Positions 8,901 to 16,011 of a stretch of 64,000 nucleotides of DNA are shown here, piece by piece. The stretch covers positions 372,001 through 436,000 of the forward strand of contig NZ_JAABOK010000002.1 of assembly GCF_009928525.1 (NCBI RefSeq), read 5' to 3'. The translations under genes were made by a program, and so were the position numbers. Numbering within the stretch: position 1 is the stretch's first letter; the number at the start of each line of letters is the position of its first letter. Below the pieces are notes generated by a model. That model searched no databases. It was given only the letters and a program-made list of their open reading frames with translations, and was not told the origin of the DNA. This DNA comes from Chitinophaga solisilvae (GTDB lineage: Bacteria; Bacteroidota; Bacteroidia; Chitinophagales; Chitinophagaceae).

Positions 8901-10796
8901 ATCCCGGTGATAAGGCGTAGCGCAATTCATGATAACGTTGAAATCCGCTATAGGCGGCAGTATTCTGACGAAATCCGGTTTTGTCAGCTGTACCTGGCAG
9001 CCACGGTTGATGACGATCAGCGTTACATCGTGATAGCCGATGTGCCCGAACTGATGATTAGGATTTTCTTCCGGGCTGGTGCTGAAATTATCGTCAGGCC
9101 ATATCCATTGCCAGGTCATGCCGGGATCTTTGGGTTGGGTAAGATTGATAAACTGTATGGGTGTGTTGGCACAGGACTCCTTGGGTCTGGCATCGAAATC
9201 CACTACCGGCGGGTTGCCTGTGCGAATGGGAATGGTAGCATCCGCGGTACATCCGGAGGCGGTAACCACCTGTAAGGTAACTGTATAATCGCCCTGTACC
9301 TTGAATTCATGATGTGGTTTTTCTGCTGTGGAGGTGCCCCCGTCGCCGAAATTCCATTTCCAGGAAACAATCGGTTCCGTAATATCGAGAGCGGCGGTAA
9401 AGTCCACCGGCAAAGGAGTACAGCCCATCATAGCAGAAGGGGTGATGGTTAATACCGGCCTCACGATCCGTATATAATCCGGCAGCCTTACCCTTTTAGT
9501 ACAGCCGTTGGCGTTAGTGGCCGTCAGCGTTACGGAATAAATACCTGGTGTATTGTAGGTATGCACCGGGTTTTCCTGGGTGGAAGTCTGGCCGTCACCG
9601 AATTCCCACAGCCATTTGTTAGCATCCGAAGACTGAGCCTGGAAGGTGGTAGTAAACGGCGCTTTACAGGAAGTTTGCGGAGTGGCCACCGGGTTGATAA
9701 CCGGCGCGCCATTCGCATGAACCGTCTGGCTTACTTCCTGGGTACAGATGCCCAGTGATGCCTGCATCCGGATGGTGTAATCTCCTGGTGTATTAAAAGT
9801 ATAAGTCGCATCCGGGGAGGATTGCAGGCTACCATTAGGCATAAACCAGGTAACTGCATCCGGTGCGGGGGTGGTGGTATTTTTGAACGTCACCGCTTCG
9901 CCCGTGCAGGCGGGGGTGAAAGTGAAAGCGGGTTTTATCTGCTGTATCACAATATAGTCCTGCTTCAGCAGCGGTTTGCTGCAGCCCAGGGAGGTGACGG
10001 CTTTCAGCGTAACGCTGTATTTTCCTTCCTTCGTATATACGTGTGTGTTAGCCGTTCCGGTGGTACCATCTCCGTAATCCCAGACATAGGTCACCGGATC
10101 GGGAGAGTTATTCACCGTAGTGTTGAAAAAGTTGACGGTAAACGGCGTAGTACAGCTTTGCGTTTTATCAGCTGTAAATGAAGGCAGCGGAGCTTCCTGC
10201 ACTTTGATTGTAATGGGGTCGCTGGTGGTTTTACAGCCTTGTGTGTTGTAGACGATACTGGTAACGTTGAAAGCGCCGCCGCCGGCGAATTCATATGAAG
10301 CGCCGGTGGCAGGTGGTTTAATAGTAGTACCACCGCCATCGCCGAAGGACCAGGTAATACTTTCAATGCTGCCATCGCCTGGTGTGGAGCGGTCCGTGAA
10401 ATCCACCTTCAGCGGAGCGCAGCCCTGGGTATTACTTACCGTGAAGTTTACCACCGGCAGGCGGAATACGGTAATATCCATGGTATGTGAAACCTTACGG
10501 CCGCCATAATCGGCGGTGAGGGTTACCGGGTAGGTATTCGGCGTATTGAATATCCTGGACGGCGCCGGGTTGTTACTAACGTTGGCGCCTACACCGAAAC
10601 TCCATTCATAGCTGGAATATCCCGGGTCAAGCGTGGCATTAAAGTTGACGGTAAAAGGCGGACAGCCTTTGGTCTGATCCGCAGTGAAGGATACTTTCTG
10701 CGCCTGTGCAAGGAAAGTACAGCATATCATGAGCAGCAGACTGCAGGTAAACAGCATGCAGCGGACAATCCTGGTGTAAAAGTTACGGCTTTTCAT
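5904..10796 (-). CDS. Giant PKD-repeat surface protein with gliding motility-associated C-terminus (CHU_C)
   Basis: The protein has 1630 aa. A signal peptide (about 1-33, ending FLAQAQ) is followed by about fourteen tandem PKD-like modules (WSFGDGGG, YVWDYGDGTT, WLWEFGDGQT, WKWNFGDGGT, WKWDFGDGST and degenerate ones such as WQWIWPDDN). Cysteine-bearing Ig-like modules come next, and then a CHU_C sorting domain (FIPNSFSPNGDGQNDIFYIRG, GWDGRFKG, MKGNITLIR). The last three modules closely resemble those of the downstream 950-aa protein, so the two probably arose by duplication with different repeat numbers. It is first in the leftward operon, followed by the 950-aa protein and PorP. Probably an adhesin or motility filament; the ligand is unknown. 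Confidence 0.9.
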   Translation of the reverse strand: MKSRNFYTRIVRCMLFTCSLLLMICCTFLAQAQKVSFTADQTKGCPPFTVNFNATLDPGYSSYEWSFGVGANVSNNPAPSRIFNTPNTYPVTLTADYGGRKVSHTMDITVFRLPVVNFTVSNTQGCAPLKVDFTDRSTPGDGSIESITWSFGDGGGTTIKPPATGASYEFAGGGAFNVTSIVYNTQGCKTTSDPITIKVQEAPLPSFTADKTQSCTTPFTVNFFNTTVNNSPDPVTYVWDYGDGTTGTANTHVYTKEGKYSVTLKAVTSLGCSKPLLKQDYIVIQQIKPAFTFTPACTGEAVTFKNTTTPAPDAVTWFMPNGSLQSSPDATYTFNTPGDYTIRMQASLGICTQEVSQTVHANGAPVINPVATPQTSCKAPFTTTFQAQSSDANKWLWEFGDGQTSTQENPVHTYNTPGIYSVTLTATNANGCTKRVRLPDYIRIVRPVLTITPSAMMGCTPLPVDFTAALDITEPIVSWKWNFGDGGTSTAEKPHHEFKVQGDYTVTLQVVTASGCTADATIPIRTGNPPVVDFDARPKESCANTPIQFINLTQPKDPGMTWQWIWPDDNFSTSPEENPNHQFGHIGYHDVTLIVINRGCQVQLTKPDFVRILPPIADFNVIMNCATPYHRDFRDMSDFGPPPVSHREWFWEFGENGATSTLQHPSYDYKTTGSKTVKLTIFNGVCKSEFTRTINIIDEKPEMFPESPWVCVGKAIHLALSNMTPGNINEYIFDWGDGAIDDIPGYALNPLNGINHIYRRSGRYTVRFSIVDKNGCTRVAPDVIIDVHGPATDFDFSGLTCKNALITFTDKSTIDAGNDIVSWKWDFGDGSTPVEKTARPADATHTYTNPNSYTISLLATDKFGCQVTAQKNIRFEEVKADFLLPAVIACKDVAFTFVDQSTGTIADYTWDFGNGTTGTGTRPQTTYDKPGKYDITLKITTVNGCTDQITKTQAVTVPDPKASFTFPAKLELCPPVKVLFTNTSGDFLTSRWDFGDNSSSTKNDPDEHIYVRAGTYNVKLTVYSAGGCSSETTQPVTIQGPDGTLNATPTEGCIPLAVSITATADKAVTFQWDFDDGTVLESKTPVSPPHTYTKPGLYTPRVSLIDAQGCAVKAIGNDVIMADNAVADFTVDNAAACGGGIITFTNRSKTTSKDLRNENFTNSWNFGVTGNPANTSTTENGSFNYPRPGSYDVSLEITSRYGCKDKKILPVTVPPQPEPVIEPIPALCVSGKIQLRGHDNKNLPNTRWQWLIGSTQQYDQQTPPEIELRDLGTTPVALTITNADGSCPATTNAAAVVNPAPALNPTPLTANICAGKGLQLQANTAPGVTVSWTPYNISDATSPSPVVTPARDTEYKVVATNSFGCTKEASVKLTVTLPFKIYALDAQMCAGKNAQLLAGGALRYKWTPSAWLDRPDMPDPVANPEENITYQVVGYDDKGCFTDTARARVFVHPSPVVNAGPDMVIPVGSPVTIPAIGSPDIIKTEWTPLTGLSCTDCLTPLVTPKADTRYRVTVMNQNGCTATDEILIKTVCNEGNVFIPNSFSPNGDGQNDIFYIRGRGMQTVRVFRIYNRWGQLIFERGGFTADDPAFGWDGRFKGTLLNPDVFVYYTEIVCDKGEPVVMKGNITLIR

Positions 10797-10922
10797 TTGG
10801 CATGGGATAACCCTTTCGGGTTTGGTTCATAGGTATATTCAAAGTATAAAAATAGTGATTATGTTTGTAAAAGGCCCGCTTTTATCTATGTGATTGAGCC
10901 GCCGTAACTTAGCTGATAACAA

Positions 10923-11504
10923 ATGGAAAATACAGACCTTACATACTGGGATAACCGCTATCTGACAGGAGACACCGGCTGGGACATGGGCCGGGTATCG
11001 CCGCCGTTGCAGGCATATATAGATCAGGTGGAAGACAGGAATTTACGTATACTCATTCCCGGAGCCGGCAACAGCTATGAAGCTGCCTGGTTGCAGGAAC
11101 AGGGTTTCCGCCATGTAACGGTGATAGATATTGCACCGTCGCTGATAGCGCAGCTGCGGCAAACCTTTGCCGGTACAGCCGTACAGGTACTGGAGGCGGA
11201 CTTTTTTACGCATGCCGGTACTTACGACCTGGTGCTGGAGCAGACTTTCTTCTGCGCCATTCCGCCATCGCAGCGGGAAGCCTACGTGAGGCATATGCAT
11301 ACGCTGATAAGGCCCGGCGGGCGCCTGGCGGGTGTTTTGTTTGACCGCACCTTTACGCAGGAAGGGCCTCCGTTTGGTGGCAGCAAAGAAGAATATGAGC
11401 AATTGTTTGCTCCCCTGTTTACATTTAAAACGCTGGAAAGATGCTACAATTCACATCCGGCAAGGCAGGGCACAGAACTGTTTATTAACTTTATTCCGAT
11501 ATAA
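10923..11504 (+). CDS. TPMT-family SAM-dependent methyltransferase
   Basis: The protein has 193 aa, matching the compact bacterial thiopurine S-methyltransferase-like family: an opening YWDNRYLTGDTGWDMG motif, the SAM-binding RILIPGAGNSYEA (about 43-55), VIDIAPSLI, and the late GPPFGGSKEEYEQLF segment typical of Bacteroidota members. Substrates of this family are small thiol, chalcogen or other nucleophilic metabolites; this one's is unknown. It is divergent from the PKD operon and 5 nt upstream of the rhodanese-thioredoxin gene, so the two are probably co-transcribed. A possible link to sulfur or thiol chemistry is inference. Confidence 0.85.
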   Translation: MENTDLTYWDNRYLTGDTGWDMGRVSPPLQAYIDQVEDRNLRILIPGAGNSYEAAWLQEQGFRHVTVIDIAPSLIAQLRQTFAGTAVQVLEADFFTHAGTYDLVLEQTFFCAIPPSQREAYVRHMHTLIRPGGRLAGVLFDRTFTQEGPPFGGSKEEYEQLFAPLFTFKTLERCYNSHPARQGTELFINFIPI

Positions 11505-11509
11505 AAACT

Positions 11510-12187
11510 ATGCGCAGACTTATTTGGGCTTTAGCACTGCTGCTCGCAGGTAACGCAGCCATGGCACAGGCGGTAGATCCAGCCACTTTCTCCAAAGGTA
11601 TACAACAACCCGGTGTACAGGTATTTGACGTACGCACACCAGCGGAATTCAATACCGGACATCTTACAAACGCCCTGCAGGCGGATTATACAAAGAAGGA
11701 AGAATTTAATGAACGGGTGAAGTACCTGGACAGGCAACGTCCGGTTTATATCTACTGTCTCAGCGGCGGCCGCAGCAACGCTGCCGCCAAATGGATGCGT
11801 GACAATGGTTTCCGGGAAGTAGTAGAACTGGATGGGGGGATCAATGCCTGGAAGAATGCCGGCCAGCCACTTACCGGCGGTGGCGCTCCCCGTCCGCAAA
11901 TGATGATAGATACCTATCAGGCCTCCATTGCCAAAGGATGGGTACTTACGGACGTAGGCGCTGCCTGGTGCCCTCCCTGCCGGCAGCAGGAGCCGATCCT
12001 GGAAAAATTCCTGGCAGCCCGTAAAAACATTACCCTCGTAAAAGTAGACGGAGGCAACGACACCAATGTAATGAAAGCCATTTCCGCCAAAGGACTCCCC
12101 ACGCTCATCCTCTATAAAGACGGAAAAGAAGTATGGCGGAAGCAGGGGGGTGCAACGGAAGCTGAATTGGAAAAGGCTTTACGTTAA
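11510..12187 (+). CDS. Secreted rhodanese-thioredoxin fusion protein
   Basis: The protein has 225 aa. A signal peptide (1-20, ending AMAQ) is followed by a rhodanese domain (about 22-118) with the active-site loop YCLSGGRS (Cys83), then a thioredoxin-like domain (about 130-225) with WCPPC (Cys154, Cys157) and the cis-Pro segment KGLPTLILY. Predicted periplasmic. It may move sulfur or reduce persulfides or disulfides, since the two active sites are in one chain. The TAA stop overlaps the first bases of a 51-bp palindrome arm. It sits 5 nt behind the TPMT-like gene. Confidence 0.88.
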   Translation: MRRLIWALALLLAGNAAMAQAVDPATFSKGIQQPGVQVFDVRTPAEFNTGHLTNALQADYTKKEEFNERVKYLDRQRPVYIYCLSGGRSNAAAKWMRDNGFREVVELDGGINAWKNAGQPLTGGGAPRPQMMIDTYQASIAKGWVLTDVGAAWCPPCRQQEPILEKFLAARKNITLVKVDGGNDTNVMKAISAKGLPTLILYKDGKEVWRKQGGATEAELEKALR

Positions 12188-12306
12188 TTACGAATTACGA
12201 ATTGCGAATTACGAATGAGGAGCGGAGACATCAGCGGATAAAGAATTTACTTCTTCGCTGATGTCTCCGCTCCTCATTCGTAATTCGCAATTCGTAATTC
12301 GTAATT
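12186..12306. repeat. Type A composite palindrome (perfect 51-bp arms)
   Basis: The left arm is 12186-12236, the right arm 12256-12306, and the loop 19 nt. The arms are exact reverse complements. The outer part of each arm is four heptamers of the form AATT(A/G)CG in the order ACG, ACG, GCG, ACG. The inner part is GAGGAGCGGAGACATCAGCG. The element overlaps the stop of the upstream gene, lies between convergent genes, and has no poly-U run. It is the best-preserved example in the window. Confidence 0.95.
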
Positions 12307-12318
12307 ATCATACTAATC

Positions 12319-13821
12319 TTAGTCCACCATGAATTTCTGCTTCGCATACTGCAGGAAGGCGCTGAATTCAAGCTCCTTACCGGTTACCTTTTTGCAGAGT
12401 TCATTGGAAGTGTAGAATCTTCCGAATGGGTGGATGCTGGTGCGCAGCCATTCCAGGAGCGGCTGGTAGTTGCCGGCGATGATGGCGGCATCGAGGCCGG
12501 GAACCTGTTGCTGAGCGGCGGTGAAGAACTGTGCGGCATAAAAGCTTCCCAGAGAATAGGTGGGGAAGTAGCCGAAGCTGCCGTGCGACCAGTGTATGTC
12601 CTGCAATACGCCCTGAACATCGTCAGGAACCGTAACGTGCAGGTATTGTTGATAGTAGTGATTCCATACTTCGCGGAGGTCTTTGGTCTGTATTGTTCCT
12701 TCCATCAGTCCTTTTTCAATTTCGTAGCGGATCATGATGTGGAAATGATAAGTCAGCTCATCAGCTTCCGTGCGGATGAGAGAGGGCTTTACCAGGTTGA
12801 TGGCGTGGTAGAAGTCCTGCAGACTTACGTTACCGAGGTTTTCCGGGAAGCGTTGCTGCAGCTGCGGGTAATGATATTGCCAGAAGTTCAGGCTGCGGCC
12901 GACGTTGTTTTCCCAGAGCCGGGATTGCGATTCATGAATACCCAGGCTGGTGGCTTCGCCGCAGGGCAGCCCATATTGTTCTGCAGGCAGACCTTGTTCG
13001 TAGAGGGCATGGCCGCCTTCATGGATGCAGCTCCAGGTCATGTTGCCGAAATCATTTTCATCGATGCGGGTGGTTACGCGTACGTCCTGCGGGTTGAAGC
13101 TGGTGGTGAAGGGGTGCTCTGAAATATCCTGGCGGCCGGCTTCCAGGTCGTATCCCATTTGTTTCAGGAGGTCTATGCCCAGTGCCCATTGCTTGTTCCG
13201 GTCATAGTGGAGGTGCAGGAAGTCTTTGTTTACGGGCGGCTGTTGTTCAATTTGTGCCAGCAGCGGGGACAATGCCTGTTTTACATCCCGGAAGATGGTA
13301 TCAAGCATGGTGGTGGTGGCGCCTTTCTCATATTCGTTCAGGAGAGCGTTATAGGGATGCCCTTCGTATCCCAGGATGTCGGTTTCCTGTTTTTTCAGGT
13401 CAACCATGCGGGCCAGTACCGGTTCGAAGATGCGGAAGTCGTTGGCTTTGCGGGCTTTGATCCAGGCGTGGTAGCACTCATTGGTGGTCTGCGACATTTT
13501 CGCGACAAATTCAGCCGGATATTTTTTATTCTTTTCGTAATCTTCCAGTGACAGCGAGATGTTTTTCTGCTGTACCGCATCCAGTTCAGGGTGCCGGCGC
13601 AGCTGGCCGAGCAGGTCCCCCAGTTCTTTTTCCGTGAACAGTTCATGCGCAATGGTGCTGAGGGTCGTCAGCTGCTGTCCTCTGAAAGCGGCGCCTTTGG
13701 CGGGGAGGTAGGTTTCCTGATCCCAGCCTAAAACAGCCATCGCGTTTCTCACATCCGCAATTTTTTGCATCTTTGACTGGTAACCGGTATATAGTTCTGC
13801 TGTAGATTTGCTTCCTGACAT
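12319..13821 (-). CDS. M32 family metallocarboxypeptidase
   Basis: The protein is 500 aa from the ATG at 13821, the normal family length. The zinc site HEGGH lies at residues 267-271 and the second conserved motif, HESQS, begins at residue 296. The N-terminal half carries the M32 helical signature (GWDQETYLP, RGQQLTTLS). These thermostable-carboxypeptidase-like enzymes trim C-terminal residues from peptides in the cytoplasm. An open frame continues 118 codons further upstream, but it would run across the divergent nif3-like gene and past the TACATTTG box, so I reject it. A palindrome separates its 3' end from the convergent rhodanese gene. Confidence 0.93.
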   Translation of the reverse strand: MSGSKSTAELYTGYQSKMQKIADVRNAMAVLGWDQETYLPAKGAAFRGQQLTTLSTIAHELFTEKELGDLLGQLRRHPELDAVQQKNISLSLEDYEKNKKYPAEFVAKMSQTTNECYHAWIKARKANDFRIFEPVLARMVDLKKQETDILGYEGHPYNALLNEYEKGATTTMLDTIFRDVKQALSPLLAQIEQQPPVNKDFLHLHYDRNKQWALGIDLLKQMGYDLEAGRQDISEHPFTTSFNPQDVRVTTRIDENDFGNMTWSCIHEGGHALYEQGLPAEQYGLPCGEATSLGIHESQSRLWENNVGRSLNFWQYHYPQLQQRFPENLGNVSLQDFYHAINLVKPSLIRTEADELTYHFHIMIRYEIEKGLMEGTIQTKDLREVWNHYYQQYLHVTVPDDVQGVLQDIHWSHGSFGYFPTYSLGSFYAAQFFTAAQQQVPGLDAAIIAGNYQPLLEWLRTSIHPFGRFYTSNELCKKVTGKELEFSAFLQYAKQKFMVD

Positions 13822-13836
13822 AAGGTTGTTTTTTTG

Positions 13837-13844
13837 CAAATGTA
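13837..13844 (-). promoter_or_regulatory. -7 box TACATTTG for the M32 carboxypeptidase
   Basis: Read on the minus strand, the sequence is TACATTTG, an exact TAnnTTTG match. It lies 15 nt before the ATG at 13821 and supports that start over longer readings. It lies in the 57-nt divergent gap with the Nif3-like gene. Confidence 0.55.
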
Positions 13845-13878
13845 AGTAAGACCCGGTTGAACCATTAACTTCTCCGAT

Positions 13879-14973
13879 ATGAAAATTAAAGAGATTATAC
13901 AGGCGCTCGAAGCATATGCGCCGTTGCAGTACCAGGAAGGCTATGACAATGCAGGTCTTATCTTCGGCGATGCCGGCCGGGAGGTGACAAATGTACTGCT
14001 GACGCTGGACGCCACAGAAGAAGTGATCGATGAGGCAATAGCCAGGGGATGTAACCTGGTGGTAGCGCATCATCCTATTGTTTTCGGCGGACTGAAGAAA
14101 ATTACCGGGAAGACATATGTAGAGCGGGTAGCTATCAAGGCTATCAGGCATGATATAGCTGTGTATGCCGCGCATACCAACCTGGATAATGTACGCAACG
14201 GGGTGTGCGCTGAGATGGCTTCCAGGCTGGGATTGACAGACTGCAGGGTATTGCAGCCCAAGACCGGGTTGCTGAAGAAGTTATACACATTTGTGCCGGA
14301 GGCAGATGCCGAAAAGGTGAGGGCAGCCCTGTTTGCAGCAGGAGCCGGGGATATCGGCCGGTATAGCGAATGCAGCTTCAATGCCGCCGGACAGGGCACT
14401 TTCAGGGGAGGGGCAGATACCCATCCCTATGTGGGCAAACCCGGTGAAAGACATTTTGAGGCAGAAATAAAGTTGGAAGTGATTTTTCCGGTATATTTGG
14501 AATCCGGTATTTTGCAGGCTTTGCGTAACAGCCATCCGTATGAGGAAGTCGCCTTTGATGTGGTAACGCTGGACAATGCTTACCAGGAAGTAGGTTCAGG
14601 GCTGATAGGGTTGTTACCGGAGATGATGGACGAGATGGATTTTCTGCGGTTTGTGAAGGAGCAGTTCCGGGCGGGATGCGTGCGATATACCCCTTTACGG
14701 GGGCGTCAGGTGAAGAAAGTGGCCTTATGCGGCGGTTCGGGAAGTTTCCTGCTAAAGCGGGCCATCAGTGCCGGGGCGGATGCCTACATTTCTGCTGATT
14801 TTAAATACCATGAATTTTTTGATGCTGATAATCAAATAGTTATAGCAGATATTGGACATTTTGAGAGCGAGCAGTTTACAGTGGAATTATTTTATCATAT
14901 ATTGACTGAAAAATTCCGTAATTTTGCGCCTCTTAAATCTACGATTAAAACAAACCCGGTAAATTATTTATAA
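13879..14973 (+). CDS. Nif3-like dinuclear metal centre hexameric protein
   Basis: The protein has 364 aa, the long form of the family. N-terminal and C-terminal Nif3 lobes flank a CutA-like insert (about residues 200-240, with NSHPYEEVAFDVV). Metal ligands are visible in AHHPIVFGG (His64, His65), AHTNLDN, and the C-terminal DIGHFESEQ. The family (YbgI, YqfO) is widespread; reported links include GTP cyclohydrolase-like chemistry and envelope or cell-wall phenotypes, but no settled reaction. It is divergent from the M32 gene. The zinc-ribbon gene follows after 3 nt, a pairing common in Bacteroidota that suggests a shared role. Confidence 0.92.
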   Translation: MKIKEIIQALEAYAPLQYQEGYDNAGLIFGDAGREVTNVLLTLDATEEVIDEAIARGCNLVVAHHPIVFGGLKKITGKTYVERVAIKAIRHDIAVYAAHTNLDNVRNGVCAEMASRLGLTDCRVLQPKTGLLKKLYTFVPEADAEKVRAALFAAGAGDIGRYSECSFNAAGQGTFRGGADTHPYVGKPGERHFEAEIKLEVIFPVYLESGILQALRNSHPYEEVAFDVVTLDNAYQEVGSGLIGLLPEMMDEMDFLRFVKEQFRAGCVRYTPLRGRQVKKVALCGGSGSFLLKRAISAGADAYISADFKYHEFFDADNQIVIADIGHFESEQFTVELFYHILTEKFRNFAPLKSTIKTNPVNYL

Positions 14974-14976
14974 TAC

Positions 14977-15729
14977 ATGGCTACCGTAAAAGAATACTCC
15001 GTTGAAGAAAAATTAGCGTCTGTACTGAAGCTGCAGAAGATTGATTCCAAATTGGATGGAATCCAGGTGTTGAAAGGGGAGTTGCCGATTGAAGTAAAGG
15101 ACCTGGAAGATGAGATCGAAGGGTTAAACACCCGTCAGTCTCACATCGAGAATGAGATCAAAGGTATCCAGGACTTCGTTGCCAGCAAGAAAACTGCTAT
15201 CAAGGATGCAGAAGCGCTGATCAAGAAGTATGAGAAGCAGCAGGATAATGTGAAAAACAACCGTGAGTTTGAAGCTATCACCAAGGAGATGGAGATGCAG
15301 ACCCTGGAGATCAAGCTGGCTGAAAAGCACATTAAGGATGCTAACGAAGAAATAAAAGACAAAACCCGTACCCTGGAAGTGGCTAAAAAGGCGGTTTCTG
15401 ATAAAGAAGCTAACCTGAAGCACAAAAAAGGCGAACTGGAAAAAATCGTTGCTGAAACGGATAAGGAAGAAAAAGCCTTCCGCAAGGAAAGCGAAGACGC
15501 CAAAGCTAAAGTGGATCCACGTTTACTGGCTGCTTACGAAAAAATCCGTAAGAACTACCGTAACGGTCTGGCTGTGGTAACTGTAGAGCGTGATTCCTGC
15601 GGCGGTTGCTACAATGCTATCCCTCCTCAGCGTCAGGCGGAAATCCGTCAGCACAAGAAAATCATCGTGTGCGAACATTGCGGCCGTATCCTGGTGGATA
15701 ACGACCTCGAAGCTACTGTGACAATCTAA
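14977..15729 (+). CDS. Coiled-coil protein with C-terminal C4 zinc ribbon
   Basis: The protein has 250 aa. A long, charged coiled coil occupies about residues 10-185 (many Lys/Glu heptads). A C4 zinc ribbon follows at about 200-245: CGGCYNAIPP and, 20-odd residues later, CEHCGRIL. This is the COG1579 family, thought to bind nucleic acid or ribosome-associated factors; the function is not established. It starts 3 nt after the Nif3-like stop, so translation is probably coupled. A strong intrinsic terminator follows. Confidence 0.9.
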   Translation: MATVKEYSVEEKLASVLKLQKIDSKLDGIQVLKGELPIEVKDLEDEIEGLNTRQSHIENEIKGIQDFVASKKTAIKDAEALIKKYEKQQDNVKNNREFEAITKEMEMQTLEIKLAEKHIKDANEEIKDKTRTLEVAKKAVSDKEANLKHKKGELEKIVAETDKEEKAFRKESEDAKAKVDPRLLAAYEKIRKNYRNGLAVVTVERDSCGGCYNAIPPQRQAEIRQHKKIIVCEHCGRILVDNDLEATVTI

Positions 15730-15753
15730 GTAACAGCAAGATAAAAATTACGT

Positions 15754-15781
15754 AAAAGGACATCTGCGGATGTCCTTTTTT
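15754..15781 (+). terminator. Intrinsic terminator after the zinc-ribbon gene
   Basis: GGACATC (15758-15764), a TGCG loop, GATGTCC (15769-15775) and six T. This is a textbook rho-independent terminator closing the nif3-like/zinc-ribbon operon. Confidence 0.9.
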
Positions 15782-15810
15782 CGTTTATGCCTGTCCGTGA
15801 GAAAAAATAT

Positions 15811-15852
15811 ACTAACATATTTAGTTTTGTTTTACTAAATATATTAGCTTTG
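15811..15852 (+). promoter_or_regulatory. Putative promoter with an overlapping inverted repeat
   Basis: An inverted repeat with arms 15812-15825 and 15834-15847 (CTAACATATTTAGT, one mismatch, 8-nt spacer) overlaps an exact -7 box TAGCTTTG at 15845-15852. That arrangement would suit a repressor site. The next gene starts 160 nt downstream. No regulator can be named. The rest of the 282-nt gap holds only the terminator above and AT-rich sequence. Confidence 0.4.
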
Positions 15853-16011
15853 CTGTGCACGCCTTTACGCAGGTTGTTTGCGCAGCAGTTCTTTTAATTT
15901 GTGGCAGGAATTTGGATGAAGCTTTGCAACTTTAAAAATTGTGAATTGTTAATTTGGGATTTGTGAAACGGATATGTGAGATTTGAGCTTTATTCCAGGA
16001 ACTTTGCCCTT

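Noticed and set aside
12186-12306. Palindromic repeats as a CRISPR array or as IS terminal repeats
   Set aside because: There is no repeat-spacer periodicity and no cas gene. The elements are single palindromes with no transposase between or near them and no clear target-site duplication that I could see.
13822-14175. Longer 618-codon reading of the M32 carboxypeptidase
   Set aside because: The extra 118 codons cross the start of the divergent Nif3-like gene and a TACATTTG promoter box. Family length (about 500 aa) fits the shorter start.
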